From assembly GCA_030737875.1 (NCBI GenBank), contig CM060922.1:228760335-228824334 (forward strand): DNA of 64,000 nucleotides, written 5' to 3'. The stretch is from Allium sativum (lineage: Eukaryota; Streptophyta; Magnoliopsida; Asparagales; Amaryllidaceae). Shown in pieces: positions 45,386 to 56,678 of the stretch. Each line of letters starts with the position of its first letter. Position 1 is the first letter of the stretch. Under the pieces are notes generated by a model that saw nothing but the letters and a program-made list of their open reading frames with translations, did not search any database and was not told where the DNA came from. Made by a program: the position numbers and the translations under genes.

Positions 45386-45717
45386 GAAGGATAGCTTTGA
45401 AAGAATGGTAGACTAGTTGTACCCAATGTCAATGGATTGAGAGATGAAGTGCTTAGAGAATTTCATCACTCAAAACTGACTATACATCCCGGTGGTAAAA
45501 AAATGTATCAAGTCATGAAGCAAACCTATTACTGGGAAGGGATGAAGAGAAACGTTGGAAAGTTTATATCCACGTGCATGAATTGTCAGTTAGTTAAACC
45601 CGAGCAAAAGAAGCAAGCGTTTGTTACAACAGTTGGAAATTCCCGAATGGAAATGAGAACGAGTCTCAATGGATTTCATTGATGGTTTACCAAGGACTAG
45701 GTCGGGTCACGTAAGTA
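45386..45717 (+). pseudogene. Integrase N-terminal part of element M, truncated
   Basis: HHSKLTIHPGGKKMYQVMKQ and ISTCMNCQLVKPEQKK form the H-H-C-C zinc-binding domain. FIDGLPRTRSGHVS is the entry to the catalytic core in a shifted frame. The sequence is then replaced by CACTACAAG at 45718, the end of CACTA-2. The rest of integrase is missing from the window. Confidence 0.85.
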
Positions 45718-46400
45718 CACTACAAGAAAATGATACATTGATAGCAACAAGGATTGCACAAAAATTTACCTTGCTATAATTATGCGGTTAGTGATTATTT
45801 AGACGAAAATGATAACTTGTTTTCATGCTGTCATTAAAGATTGGAAAAAATTGGCGGTCCGTTGTTAAAGTTCCCTCCCTCCAGTTTTTTGAGCCGCCTA
45901 ATTATCCCTCTTTTTACTTCGCTTCCCAAATCCAAATTCCCTCCACTTTCGTGAGCTGCCTAATTATCCCTCTTTTTACTTCACTTCCCGAAACCCTAGC
46001 AAACCTCACCACCCATCATGTCCTTCTTTACTCACGAATCTCTTCTCATGCCGGAACTCTACTCCTTAACCCGCTAGCCTGGCCCTTTGTGTGAAGCAAC
46101 TGCTTAGTCCCCCAAATAACGTAGGGCACCGCTTGATCGATACAGTGCTTGGAGAAGAAATCGCAAATCATTGAAACTACGAACCTGGATACTGATTTCA
46201 GCTCTCCATCTAGCGATGCGCTAACGACGGCGAACCAATTTCGAACGGCGGCTTCCACTTCGCGATTCTCTATGCAGGAACGGTTGTTGGCACGGTAGCA
46301 CCACAGAATCTAGGGTACGGGCCAGCAACCAAAGACGCGTAAATTCACTCGATTGAACTTGTTTGAAGGTAGTAAATTTGGATTTTATGTTTTAAATATT
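45718..46400 (+). other. CACTA-2 left end and leader-like region
   Basis: After the terminus come motifs such as TTGATAGCAACAAGGATTGC. A tandem duplication of about 62 bases contains GCCTAATTATCCCTCTTTTT (45895 and 45957). A GC-richer stretch (46000-46330) looks like a leader or first exon. The open frames there on both strands match nothing I recognise. Confidence 0.45.
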
Positions 46401-49400
46401 TAATTTTTGAGTTGGTTTACTTGTTGAGTCATTATCTGGCATTCGGATGGTCTATATTTTCTAGATCAACGTAGGTTTACTTTCTGAGTAAGTTGGTGAA
46501 TGATAATATTTATTTCAATATCCCTAATCTTTGTAAATGCAGAGAGGCTTCTATGCTTATCCAGGTATTGCAAAAGATGAGGAGCTCAGTGGATTCTGTC
46601 AATGAACAAATCCGAATACTAACCAAATAAGTAAAATCTATTTTATGTTCTTTCATTTTTATCAGTTAGAAACCAATAAATTATTGGGTTCAACTTTCTA
46701 CAGGTGAAAAGGATTGCTAGCCAATTAAATTTATTCTTGATAAATTCATTTGGAATAAATTGGACTTTGCATTGATTTCAGTTTTATACAATTCGAGGAA
46801 TTTAAATGGAATTTGAAAGTGTTATTAGTATGTCTGAATCTTTTCCACATCTAAAATATTTTTGTTCTATCCCTAACATATTTTGAATCATGTAAATTCA
46901 TTTAACTTCTTTGAAATTGTTATAGCTTGAAATCTTATAAAATTTGATATAATATATCTGAACTAACACACAACCCCAGTGTTGTTGTGCCTAGAATATT
47001 GTATTCTAGTTAAATCATGCAGTGAAATGTACATATTCATTTGGCTATGTTCAGGCATTCGGCATGTTTCTTTGAGATAGACAAGTATAATAAATCCACT
47101 TGTGATGAATTTATATGTTAATAGGAATATTGATGATTATGTTTTTGTATTTTCACCTTTTTTTATTCATTCAACTTCAATTACCACAAGACTGAACGTT
47201 GTGTGTTGTACATGTTTTTAGTCAAAAATATTTGTTTTAAAACTGCAGGCTTTAATATTACTGACAGTCGCACACTATGATATGATAAATATTAGCAATC
47301 TGTGATTTACCACATATACTTCAAGTTTTATTTTACTGACAATCATTCTATTTGTATATTTTTCACTTTAAATTATTCTGTTAAAGCCCTTTATCTAGAC
47401 ATTTGTTACTGTATTAACAATTTGGCCACTCACAACAATTTCTAAATTTTACATTCCAAAGATTCAAAGTGTTCTCACTTTACTTTCCTCGTATCCTTAA
47501 TTAACTATGTTAATAATTGATGTATGAATGAATGTGGGACATATAAAGAAATATCACTAAGACCGTTTATTTTCTTAGTCTGTATGAATGATGAATGAGA
47601 GCCATGCATGAATTTTTATAACTGGATCAAGAAAGTGATAAATGGAAACTTTCTGGTCAAATATAAAATAAGTTCCAATGACTAACTGCGTTGTCTTCAA
47701 TTTGTTTACGGAAGACGGAACCCAATTTTTTGTGTAGTCCCTCTTATTGAACATTGAAACGTAACAGACTACAATGGAAATTTAACAGTGGGAAGTCAAT
47801 GGAAATGTTCACAACGTGTAAGAGTCGGGAACAAAGTCCACCCTCAAATGTCCGTGGTTGCACTTTTGCAGAAGGCGGCTTAAATCGGAGTGACGATGAG
47901 CAATAATGACCAAACATAACATATTAACAAGATAATGAATTCGTCCGCATGGATTTTACCAAAAAGATGGCATGCGAGCTTGGAACAACAAACTTCTTGC
48001 TGGTGCAAGCTTGCACCAGCAAGCTCGAAACAACAAGCATAGCTTGAGGATGAAATTCGTCCTCCTATAAATGATTCAGACAATCCAACATCAGGAGAAC
48101 ATTAGACAGTCCTACATCAAGAAATGTCTTGCTGTACTAAAGCTTTTAAATGGTAATGAAGTAAGATAGCTTCTTTGGTATTATGCTAACACATTTTAAA
48201 TGGTAATGGAGTTAGGTTGGCTTGTGTATAACACAATTTTTCAGTTTGGTTTATATCAGCACAAGTAACAAAGTTAACATATGTATTACTATGGAACAGA
48301 AAATAAATACCATGTTTTGTAGAATAAGTTAGTAGACTTCAAGCCTTGGTTCATTAAAGTTCATGTTTGGTTCATTCTCTCTTTTGATATTTTAGACAAT
48401 ATCTAGTTTTCTTGGAAAATCTTGTAATGAACAAAATATCACAAAGCTTTTTAAACAAGGATCAGAGTCCTAATTTGTTTTGATATGCGTTGATATTTAC
48501 TGTGGTATATAATAATTGGATTCACCACACGATTTTTCTACGCTCCTGTTTGTTAGTTTTAGTGTTGCTTTATTTTGCTTTTCTTATTGCATAAATATTA
48601 TGTAGTTTGAATTAGGAGATTTATTTGCATTTTGCAATAAAGTATTAGCGCACGGTGAGTGACTATATGAAGAAAAATGCAGTGGGTTTGCCAGGATGGA
48701 TGGATTTCCAATTTGGTCGAGAGTAGAATGCACTTGTGCATTGTGTACATTCAGCTGCATAATTGATAAAGCAAAGATTGTAGGAGGTTAGGCCAAATTT
48801 AATTTCAATAAGGTGAAGCACTGTGCTTTTGGTTGCTTTGTGGATTGATTATTAGATGAGAGAAGTATGACCACCTATAAAAAAATAAATGTCTTACTGG
48901 AATGGTATAAGCGCGTGAAATAAAAGTTGGGTCTATCTTGGAATTCTGTCATTAATTAGCCTATCAAAATAAAACCTAACACTATAACCTATCAAAATGA
49001 TGTGTTAAAAGGATATCACTTTGTATCATGTGTAGTGGGATAATATAAAATAGGGCGATCCTTTGTTTTCGAGAAGTCTTATTCTTTTTTATATTAGAAG
49101 TGCAACACTCATACCACTTGAATTTTGACCTAGTACCATGATTAAATTTTACTTAAACACTTCATTTCATTAATGGTTATTATATATAGCCAGGTTATCT
49201 GTAAATTCTCGATGTAGGACCATCGTCTAACTTGGAGAAACGACATAGTATGTGTTTCTAGCAAATGTATAATGGGTGATGCTAGACGCATCACACTTTG
49301 GACTCTATGTTATCCATTATGATAGGTAGCACACCACCGACCGAAATTTGGGTAAAATAATAAATAATAATGTTGTTGGTAGTGTTCTGGCGAAGTTTGT

Positions 49401-49981
49401 ATGGGATGGCTGGCAGTATATGAATGAAACCTGAGGTAAAATAAATATATAAGTGCGGTGCATTAAGCAACATCCTAAATAATTCGTGCACCAAATAGAT
49501 TATTTCATTGGCTATTTGATCTCATCGCTGGTCCCAACAGGTTATGCTATAAACTATTTATTCTGTCAAAATGTGGGTTGCATTTGTAAGTAGTCTGGGC
49601 TTGTTCAATGTTAAATACTGACTAGTTTCACTTGTATGTTCGTAGCAAGCATTATGAAAAAGTGTGAAAAATGTTAACAGTTATAAATGATTACCACACT
49701 TGTTCCATTAAGTGTTTAATGGTTTGCTTTGTTCAGCACTAAGCACTTCAAATTTGAATAACATGAACGTATTATTAATGTTAAAAGTTGTGTAGTTCGT
49801 GAAACTGTAACACTATTCATAAACTATCTCTACAAATACAATGTTTCCTTGGTTTCTATTTATGCCTGCAGCTGCTTTACCCTTTAACATTATGTAATGA
49901 TAATAGTAATTATGTAATGATAATAATAATTTTGCATAGCTAATGCATTCTCAATGTATGTCATTTTCCTTTCCATACAAG
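46401..49981. other. CACTA-2 body, AT-rich intron-like sequence
   Basis: No complete gene is seen. At about 46542-46625 a TGCAG is followed by an 80-base open stretch (EASMLIQVLQKMRSSVDSVN) that could be a small captured exon, unidentified. A perfect 28-bp palindrome is at 47996-48023. The rest is T-rich, like plant introns. Confidence 0.4.
47996..48023. repeat. Perfect 28-bp palindrome
   Basis: CTTGCTGGTGCAAG is followed directly by its reverse complement, with no loop. The surroundings (GAGCTTGGAACAACAAAC before, CTCGAAACAACAAGC after) repeat as a direct copy, which may mean the palindrome arose at a duplication junction. Confidence 0.8.
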
Positions 49982-51042
49982 CTAGCACAAAGGATAGTAA
50001 AAGGGGATGTTCCACAAGCTTTAATGAACTGCAGAGTACTTAACTTTATCATGAACATATCCATTTGTTAATTAGGTGATAATGATGGCAGATTCTGACT
50101 TCTTCATGTTATGCAGTTGATCTCCCTTGAAATGGGTGCACTAATTGCTGGGGTAAAATTCTGTGGAGAATTTAAAGACAGCTGAAAGCTGTCTTGAAGG
50201 AAGTTATGGATTCAGATGGACAAGTTATTCTTTTTATTGATGAGATCCATATAGTGGTTAGAGCAGGTAGATTCCAATTATAGTGTTTTTTAGGTGATGA
50301 GCCATATTACAATATGCCATTTCCTTGGCCTTTTTTTTATCTTGACTAATTTTTCTAGGTTATTTGAATCCTTGTCAATTACAGGCAATATGCTATAACA
50401 TGGTAGTACCTGCATACCCCATGTCAAAAATGATCAAGGGGCTGTGATGTTTCACTAATTATGTTACCATGTTGTCACATCTGTAGTTTTTATAATTATC
50501 ATGCAAATATATTTTTCATATGCTGATCCTTACATGTCATAGTTTTGGCAGAACATTAAGTAAGGAGGTTTGATGATTTCTTTCTCATTCAATTTGATCA
50601 TGAGATGTGATTATAAAATTTTAATCCACTTATATTCAACTGCTAGTATAGCTTGTTCAAAATACTGTAATTGCTTCGAAGTCATTTGAGACTGCTTGAT
50701 GCTAACAAGTATTGCCATGTCCTGTTATCAGGTGCAATAAATGGTGCAATGGGCGCGGTAAACTTATTCAAACCAATGCTAGTTTGAGGAAAGCTACGAT
50801 GCATTGGAGCAACAACTCTAGACAAGTACCAAAAATACATTGAGAAAGACCCAGCGTTAGAACGAAGATTCCAGTAGATTTATGTTGATCAACTTTCAGT
50901 TGAAAACACTATCTCTATACTACATGGGTTGCGTGAAAGGAATGAGCTCCACCATGGTGTTGGCATGTTAGTGCACTTGTTGAAGCTGCAACACTCTTAG
51001 ATTCAGATCGCTATATAAATGGAAGGTTTTAACCTGATAAAG
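49982..51042 (+). pseudogene. ClpB/HSP100-type chaperone fragment with introns (chloroplast ClpB3-like)
   Basis: ClpB is a hexameric AAA+ disaggregase. Three exon-like blocks encode part of its first nucleotide-binding domain. Block 1 (49982-50036) reads LAQRIVKGDVPQALMN. Block 2 (50117-50266) reads LISLEMGALIAGVKF, then after a one-base deletion [14 protein letters not shown] and the Walker B stretch VILFIDEIH, ending at AG|GTAGAT. Block 3 (50732-51042) reads KLRCIGATTLDKYQKYIEKD, PALERRF with the arginine finger, and ENTISILHGLRERNELHHGV, ending at AAAG|GTAAT. Introns are kept, so this was copied as DNA. VPQAL and YVDQ favour the plastid ClpB3 type over cytosolic HSP101, from memory. Stops (two TAG/TGA in block 3) and the frameshift make it a pseudogene. 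Walker A and the second AAA+ domain are absent. Confidence 0.87.
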
Positions 51043-52095
51043 GTAATATTTTTACTGGCTGTTTATAGTGAGTGAGATTGTAGTTTCTTTTGTTGAACGT
51101 TCCAAATTTACATGACATTTTTTTTGAGTCGAAATCCAAATTGGTCCCCACTGTTGTTATTTACTTGTCATTTTCAGTAGAAAATAGTAAGTTCGAAAGT
51201 TATGGGCACATAATCTACATCTTCCCAGAGCATTTCTTTACAATATATCAAAGCAACATCTTTACTGGTAAACGCCATTCATGGTGCAGTACATCAGATA
51301 AACTTTGTGTGCTACATGTTAGTTTAACACGGTGGTTTGAAATTATTATTTTTGATGTTTGCTGACTTTGTTTGGGGGGGAAGTTGCCTTGTACTTTCCA
51401 CAAATTGCTACTTTTTCCTTGCTTATTCAGTTGAGTTTCAGATAAAATGAAAAGCTAAGGGATTCACTCAGCTTAAAGCTGAGTTGTATGTGTATTGCAT
51501 TTTCGCATTTCCAATATGTATCCCAAATGGTGTGAGAGAAACGAGTTGATTGAAAAGCCATAGTCAGCTATGGCTGTTATGATTACGGTAAATTTAGCGT
51601 TTACCATAGTAATATCATACTGATGTTGGCGCTGAGCTATATCGCTATGCTATTGTTATCGGTGCAGTAATGGTAGGTTTACTAGTTAACAATAAATGTA
51701 GCAGTAAACACATATCAGAACCAATGGTAACGATATTTTGCCGGTTATATTAATTTTTTTCTTTCCATTTTAATTGATACTTACAACGGATAATTTTTTA
51801 GAAATATAATATAGGAAGATGCTTTAGTATTATCCATGATAATATTATATTACCCATGATATATTCTAGTATTATCCATGATGATATTCCTCTTTCTAGA
51901 AAATGTTGCGTGTCAATTAAAATATATAAAAATATTGATATAACCCTGTATTAGGATTGAATCTTTAACAAAACAAACATTTTATCATTATCAAATTCTT
52001 AATGCAGTATTTTAATGTCTTTACGAATTGGTAAATTTACCATTGTTAATAGACAGATCATCTACTTATCGATGTATCATTAATGATCGTTTTAC
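51043..52095. other. CACTA-2 body between the two gene fragments, no gene seen
   Basis: It contains a hairpin CTCAGCTTAAAGCTGAG (51467-51483) and TATTATCCATGAT repeats (51828-51890). The segment 51550-51740 is rich in short inverted motifs (GCCATAG...CTATGGC, GGTAAA...TTTACC). No open frame is convincing. The 91-codon stretch near 51090 has no recognised motif. Confidence 0.45.
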
Positions 52096-52315
52096 TGATG
52101 CGTATGAGAGGCTAGCTGCTTTTGGATGCAACTAAAGGGGAGAGACGTCTTTTCATTAAAAGCGATGAACTTGATGCTGCTTGTGCTCTCTTCACTCCTT
52201 CACTGAAGAACTAGAAGAGAAAAGGATTGCACCCGAATTATATCCTGATGGAAGTAGAGGACCAGGTGGAGAGCATTATCTCGCAGCTAAATATAATGCA
52301 AGATGGGGTGATTGA
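52096..52315 (+). pseudogene. Glucose-6-phosphate dehydrogenase C-terminal fragment (plastid type)
   Basis: G6PDH catalyses the first step of the oxidative pentose phosphate pathway. This block encodes its C-terminal end in three phases: TDAYERL; then [28 protein letters not shown]; then [33 protein letters not shown], followed by TGA at 52313-52315. The order and spacing match the C-terminus of plant plastidic G6PDH. Small indels separate the phases, so it cannot be translated. Only the last exon or two are present. It lies about 1 kb downstream of the ClpB fragment and in the same orientation, although the two genes are unrelated. Confidence 0.87.
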
Positions 52316-53937
52316 AGAAGTGATGATCTTTAAATGTAATGCTAGATGGGCTAGGTCCAATTTAGTCAAGGTAATAGGTAATTACTCGCTTGATACCTAA
52401 CCAATTTATTCCTTGCAATCAACTAGTGCGTCACTGCCTTCTGTGAGTTGGCACACATGCTAATCACCATGAAATCAGTTGTTCTCCATATATCTGGACT
52501 TTGATTGCACGTTCTTGTGTTGAAGTTTCTAGTTTAATTTTCTGTTCTCTTGGATCTTGATACTTGAGAAGCAGTATAAAGCAGCATAGCTGCAGCAACA
52601 TCAGTTTAGTCATGTAAAAAAGTTTAATATTGTAAAAAAAAAAAGAGAGAGAGAGGCTGCTACTGTTAGCAGTCCCAGCAGTGTAAAAAAAAAGGAAAAA
52701 AAATCTAGGGTCTATGTGTTCTCTTTTATATTATGCATTCAGCATATGTTTGTATTCTTAACTAAGTAAACAAAATAATCAAACTAGAAACTTGTTTAGA
52801 TTATTATGATTGTAAATTGCCTTAGAGTTTAGCTAGATAATGAATTAAACTTAACAGTATTTAGTAATAAAAAGTTGTGTAATATGCATATATTTTTCAT
52901 CCTACTACCTAAATGTGAATTTTATGTGTTGCTCTTGTGTCACACTAGCATTCTGGCTTGCCTTGAAACTCAAGCATACTTGTTATAATTTATCACTTGA
53001 AAATAATGTTTAAAACTAAGTGCAGCATAGGTGCTTTGAAGCTTATTTGGATTTGCCGCAGCAGTGGTTCGCTTTTGCTTGCGTTATGATAAGAAAATGC
53101 TTTATAATGCTAAAAGAAACGTACATTTTCGGATTAAATACTGCAAAATTAGAAAAACTAAATACATATTTTGTTACCAACCGTGTGGTCTATGTATATT
53201 ATGTGTTTTACAATTGTGAAATTGTAAATGTTCCCCTATACAAAGAAGATTTTTCCAAAAAAATTCAAAATTTCCAGAGTAGAAAACTTTTCATGAAAAT
53301 TTAAAAGTATGCAGAATATAAAAGATGGAAACTAATTCGTTTAGGAATTCGATGCATATGAAAATATGTGAGGCCACAAAGAAACGGTGTTTGGTAGTAA
53401 TCTGAACTGTTTAGGGATTGTTAGAGCTTCTGAATTGTTGACGTATTGTAGTGTGTTGCTAGGAGTATTGTAGTGTACTGTGAGGAATATTGCTTGCTGA
53501 TTGAAATTTTCATATCATTTCATATAACCCACATGATACTCTTAGCTACAGGCTTACAAGTGACCTGTAGTGCAACTCATTAGAGGCTGGAAAACACATT
53601 ATACTATTATTAGTTGTTTAGTATGGTAAATATCGTCCTGAGTTCACAACTTATAAATGGGTATACACTGTACAGTTCCTAAATACTTGGTCTATAATTT
53701 GGCATTATTTGTTTGCAAGCACTGTTGATATTAAGTTGATAATGTAATACATGCTCCATTAATCAGGACTGATGGAGTTACAGTTTTACAGGAAGGGAAA
53801 TCAAACCTTATTTGTGATGGGGTTGCAAGCACTATCATGTTCAGCTAACACATGTCATGCTGTTCCACTGATTTTCAACAAAATGAAATCAAAATTGTGG
53901 TTATACAATTGATGCAGGAACATTTGGTTGTCCTAAA
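52316..53937. other. CACTA-2 body after the G6PDH fragment, no gene recognised
   Basis: A short duplication of TAATGCTAGATGGGCTAGG-like sequence follows the fragment (52295 and 52340). A(n)GAGAGAGAG and A-runs occur at 52633-52710. The 94-codon frame at 53020-53304 has no familiar motif. ATTGTAGTG occurs at 53445 and 53467 but not as a full CACTA terminus. The stretch ends at the insertion of element B. Confidence 0.45.
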
Positions 53938-54180
53938 TGTAACACCCCGTGTATTCTATAACAGTGAAATTCACAAATTAAAGTATAATTAATTACAAAT
54001 CAAAGAATTAAGGGAAATGGGTTGTGCCATTATGTTCATCTCGGAAAAATACGTGAAATAGAGTCCGAGTTTTCCAAAATCGGAGTCCGTATGACCAAGT
54101 TATGGCCCGTCAAAGTTTTCAGAAAGTTTCAAATTCAGAAAACAGCTCGAAGATTCGAATTTCAAACACGCAGGGAGACT

Positions 54181-54200
54181 GGGCGGGAAAGTTCCCGCCC
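54181..54200. promoter_or_regulatory. E2F-like palindrome in the LTR of B
   Basis: GGGCGGGAAAGTTCCCGCCC is palindromic except at the centre. The GGCGGGAAA half fits the E2F consensus. It lies at the same place as 6551-6570 in A. The 3' LTR copy is at 61660-61679. Confidence 0.5.
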
Positions 54201-54207
54201 AGGACAA

Positions 54208-54287
54208 GTCGACAGGGGTGTCGACTTGCCAGTCGACACCCCCCCCCCCCCCCCCGTGTCGACTGACCAGTCGACACGGGTGTCGAC
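54208..54287. repeat. GTCGAC cluster with central C-run in the LTR of B
   Basis: Six GTCGAC hexamers lie in phrases such as CCAGTCGACAC and GTGTCGACT, arranged around a run of about 17 C. The 3' LTR copy (61687-61778) has an extra hexamer because of a 15-base insertion. It is analogous to 6580-6639 in A. Confidence 0.75.
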
Positions 54288-54448
54288 CTGCTTGGTCGGC
54301 CTGGCTGGCCTGGTCTGTGCTGGGTCCGAATTTCTGAGGCTTGCTTTGTCACTAGGGCTAGGTGTCAGCTCTTGATTGGTCTCTCTTTCGAATGAATGGC
54401 TACGATTAACCCAAGCTACATCGACGGTCCTAATCAGTTCATAAACTC

Positions 54449-54456
54449 TATAAAAA
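54449..54456 (+). promoter_or_regulatory. TATA box of the LTR B promoter
   Basis: TATAAAAA lies in AAACTCTATAAAAATGACC, about 250 bases after the E2F-like site. The 3' LTR copy is at about 61939. Confidence 0.55.
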
Positions 54457-56473
54457 TGACCCTAGACTCTACCTAATCTATTCATTCAAAAATAAGAATG
54501 AGGCCATCATGCTGCTGAGGAACGACTAGGAGTAGCCACCAATTTGAAAGACAATTAGGAGACAAACTCTAAAGCATAAAGCAACTACAAGTTAAACGTC
54601 AAATCAATCAAAGCAACGCCTACAACAGAGGATAGCATCTCCAAATTCAGAATTCAGATTTCTGAATTGAAGATTCGTCATACGCTGTAAGTAGAGTGCT
54701 ATTCCGATGTGAATTAAATAATTGTGTTGATTTGTGTAATGTAAGAAATGGAATTGTGGCGATAATAATCTATATTTGTATGTTGCTTTGATGCAAAACG
54801 ATTTGGGAATATTATGGAATCCGATTGGATATTTTCAAGTACGCGATTTGCGTTGGAAACGAAATGGAATTGTGGCGGTAATGACTTATATTTGTATGTT
54901 ATTTTGATTCTAAACGATTTGGCAATGCTATGGTTTGATTCATACAAGTATATGGTTTATGTTGACAACCACATGTTGTGGAATTTTGATTGGGACTCAT
55001 GCGAACATATGATTCATATTGAAAACTACATGTTTGTGGTAGTTATTTACAACACCCATTTGATAATTGCAAGCATATGATTCATGTTAACAACTATATG
55101 TTGTAATAATTTATTTAAGATTCATGCAAGTATATGATTCATGTTAACAACTATATGTTGTAATAATTTATTCAAGATTCATGCAAGTATATGATTCATG
55201 TTAACTACTATATGTTATGATATTTTAATTGGAATTCATGCAAGTCCATGATCTATTGTTATGACAACATGATGTAAAATTCTATGGTCATCTTTAGTGT
55301 AATTTGATTCACCTAAGTATTATGATTCATATGAAGGTTATGTTGAAATTGGCATCATAGTTCAAGTATAAAAATCATATTTTTGTGATAGTGACAAAAG
55401 CACGCATCTTTGTAAATTTGTATTAATTTTATGAATATGACTAAACTATGTTCGTTATTATGCCCCATTGAAAAACATGTTTTTAGGCTCATGTTGTTAT
55501 CATAAGTTACATTAGAATTACATTCCTCTTGCAAGTTTGCATAGATAAAATAAAAACCATGATGTAAGTTTAAATATGTTTATGTTATAATTCTATGAAT
55601 AGAATGAAAACCATGATTCATATAAGAATTAGGTCGGGATAATTCTAGTTGAACCATACTTTTGTATTAGTAACAAAAGTAAGTATCTTTTTGTTAACAT
55701 ATAGTGATTTTATGAACACGATTAGTTTATGCCTAAATAAAAATATAGGCTTATATCTCTAGTCAAGACCCTGTGCCAATAATAATGATATCTAATTTAG
55801 TTAGATTCTTAATTTCAAGTTTACATGGTTAGTTGAACCTACGATTCATGTTTAAGTTTATGCCATTATCATATGACTAATTCATGTTTAAGTACTGCTT
55901 ATACCATAATCATATGAATAGAATAATTCATGCTTAGGTATTGTTTATGCCATAATCATATGAATAGTATAATTCATGTTTAAGTATTGTCTATACCATA
56001 ATTATATGAATAGGATGATTCATGTTTAAGTTTTGTTTATGCTATGATTATATGGATAAAACGATTCATGTTATGCCATGATTATATGATGTTACAATTG
56101 CAAGTTCACATGTGCCTATTTTATGTTAATTGAATCGTTCGTTGCAAATTCATGCGTTCACACTCCCCTTTTTCATGTTACCTTATAAACACCATGTTAT
56201 AAGCCTCCCCTTTTCATTTGGCTAAATTGGGTTTAAGTGTTAAACCTAACACACCTTACATTGGAGCGAACGTATAAAACGGGGGTAATGACGTTTGGGC
56301 TAAAATATAGAACATATGTGTTGGCTTGTTTGACGCACGCCAATAACTTTGAAAAACAATTAAGTGGCATAAATAAATCTTAATCAATAAAGATGAATTT
56401 GAATAATGGGCCGCAAATATTTACATATAAAAAGAAAAGAGACAAAATATGTAAATGTAGAAAAATACGATGT

Positions 56474-56573
56474 GTTTAACCCGAGGTTGGATTGAGTTGT
56501 GATGTAAACCTGCCCGGAACCGCCCGGCTGTCCAGTAGTCACAACAATACCTATCCAATGTGGGTGGTTAAAC
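56474..56573. other. Inverted-repeat module B1 in the LTR
   Basis: Pairings: GTTTAACC (56474-56481) with GGTTAAAC (56566-56573), TTGGAT (56487-56492) with ATCCAA (56553-56558), and GTTGTGA (56496-56502) with TCACAAC (56539-56545). The loop holds TGCCCGGAACCGCCCGGC. The plan is that of A1 with different stem bases. Confidence 0.7.
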
Positions 56574-56588
56574 ACGGAGCCCAATAAG

Positions 56589-56678
56589 GACCCGAGGTTA
56601 GACTGAGTTGTGGCGTAAGACTGCCCGGACCCAACCGGCAACAGGCAGCCACAACAATACCTGTCTAATGTGAGAGGT
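56589..56678. other. Inverted-repeat module B2 in the LTR
   Basis: Pairings: TTAGAC (56598-56603) with GTCTAA (56663-56668), and GTTGTGGC (56607-56614) with GCCACAAC (56648-56655). The loop holds TGCCCGGACCCAACCGGC. It corresponds to A2 (8306-8396). Confidence 0.7.

Larger units (their letters stand above)
39575..45717 (+). mobile_element. Element M: Tekay/Del-like chromovirus, cut off by CACTA-2
   Basis: A 2.56-kb LTR (TGTAACGACC...GGCCGTCACA) is followed by a tRNA-iMet-like primer site, gag, protease, reverse transcriptase, RNase H and the N-terminal part of integrase. At 45717 the integrase frame stops at the terminus of CACTA-2. The rest and the 3' LTR are not in the window. Several stops and frameshifts make this copy inactive. 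The five bases before the LTR are TTTCG, the expected duplication to seek beyond the right edge. Confidence 0.88.

Noticed and set aside
53020..53304. A 94-codon frame as a gene
   Set aside because: It has no recognisable motif, lies in AT-rich intron-like sequence, and no start context or partner exon supports it.
53440..53475. ATTGTAGTG repeats as the right terminus of CACTA-2
   Set aside because: They lack the TTTTCTTGTAGTG context and a following GTA, so they cannot be paired with the left end at 45718.
54022..54375. A 117-codon frame in the LTR of B, and its copy at 61570
   Set aside because: It lies within the U3/R part of the LTR and is made of the GTCGAC cluster and C-run. The frame length changes between the two LTRs.
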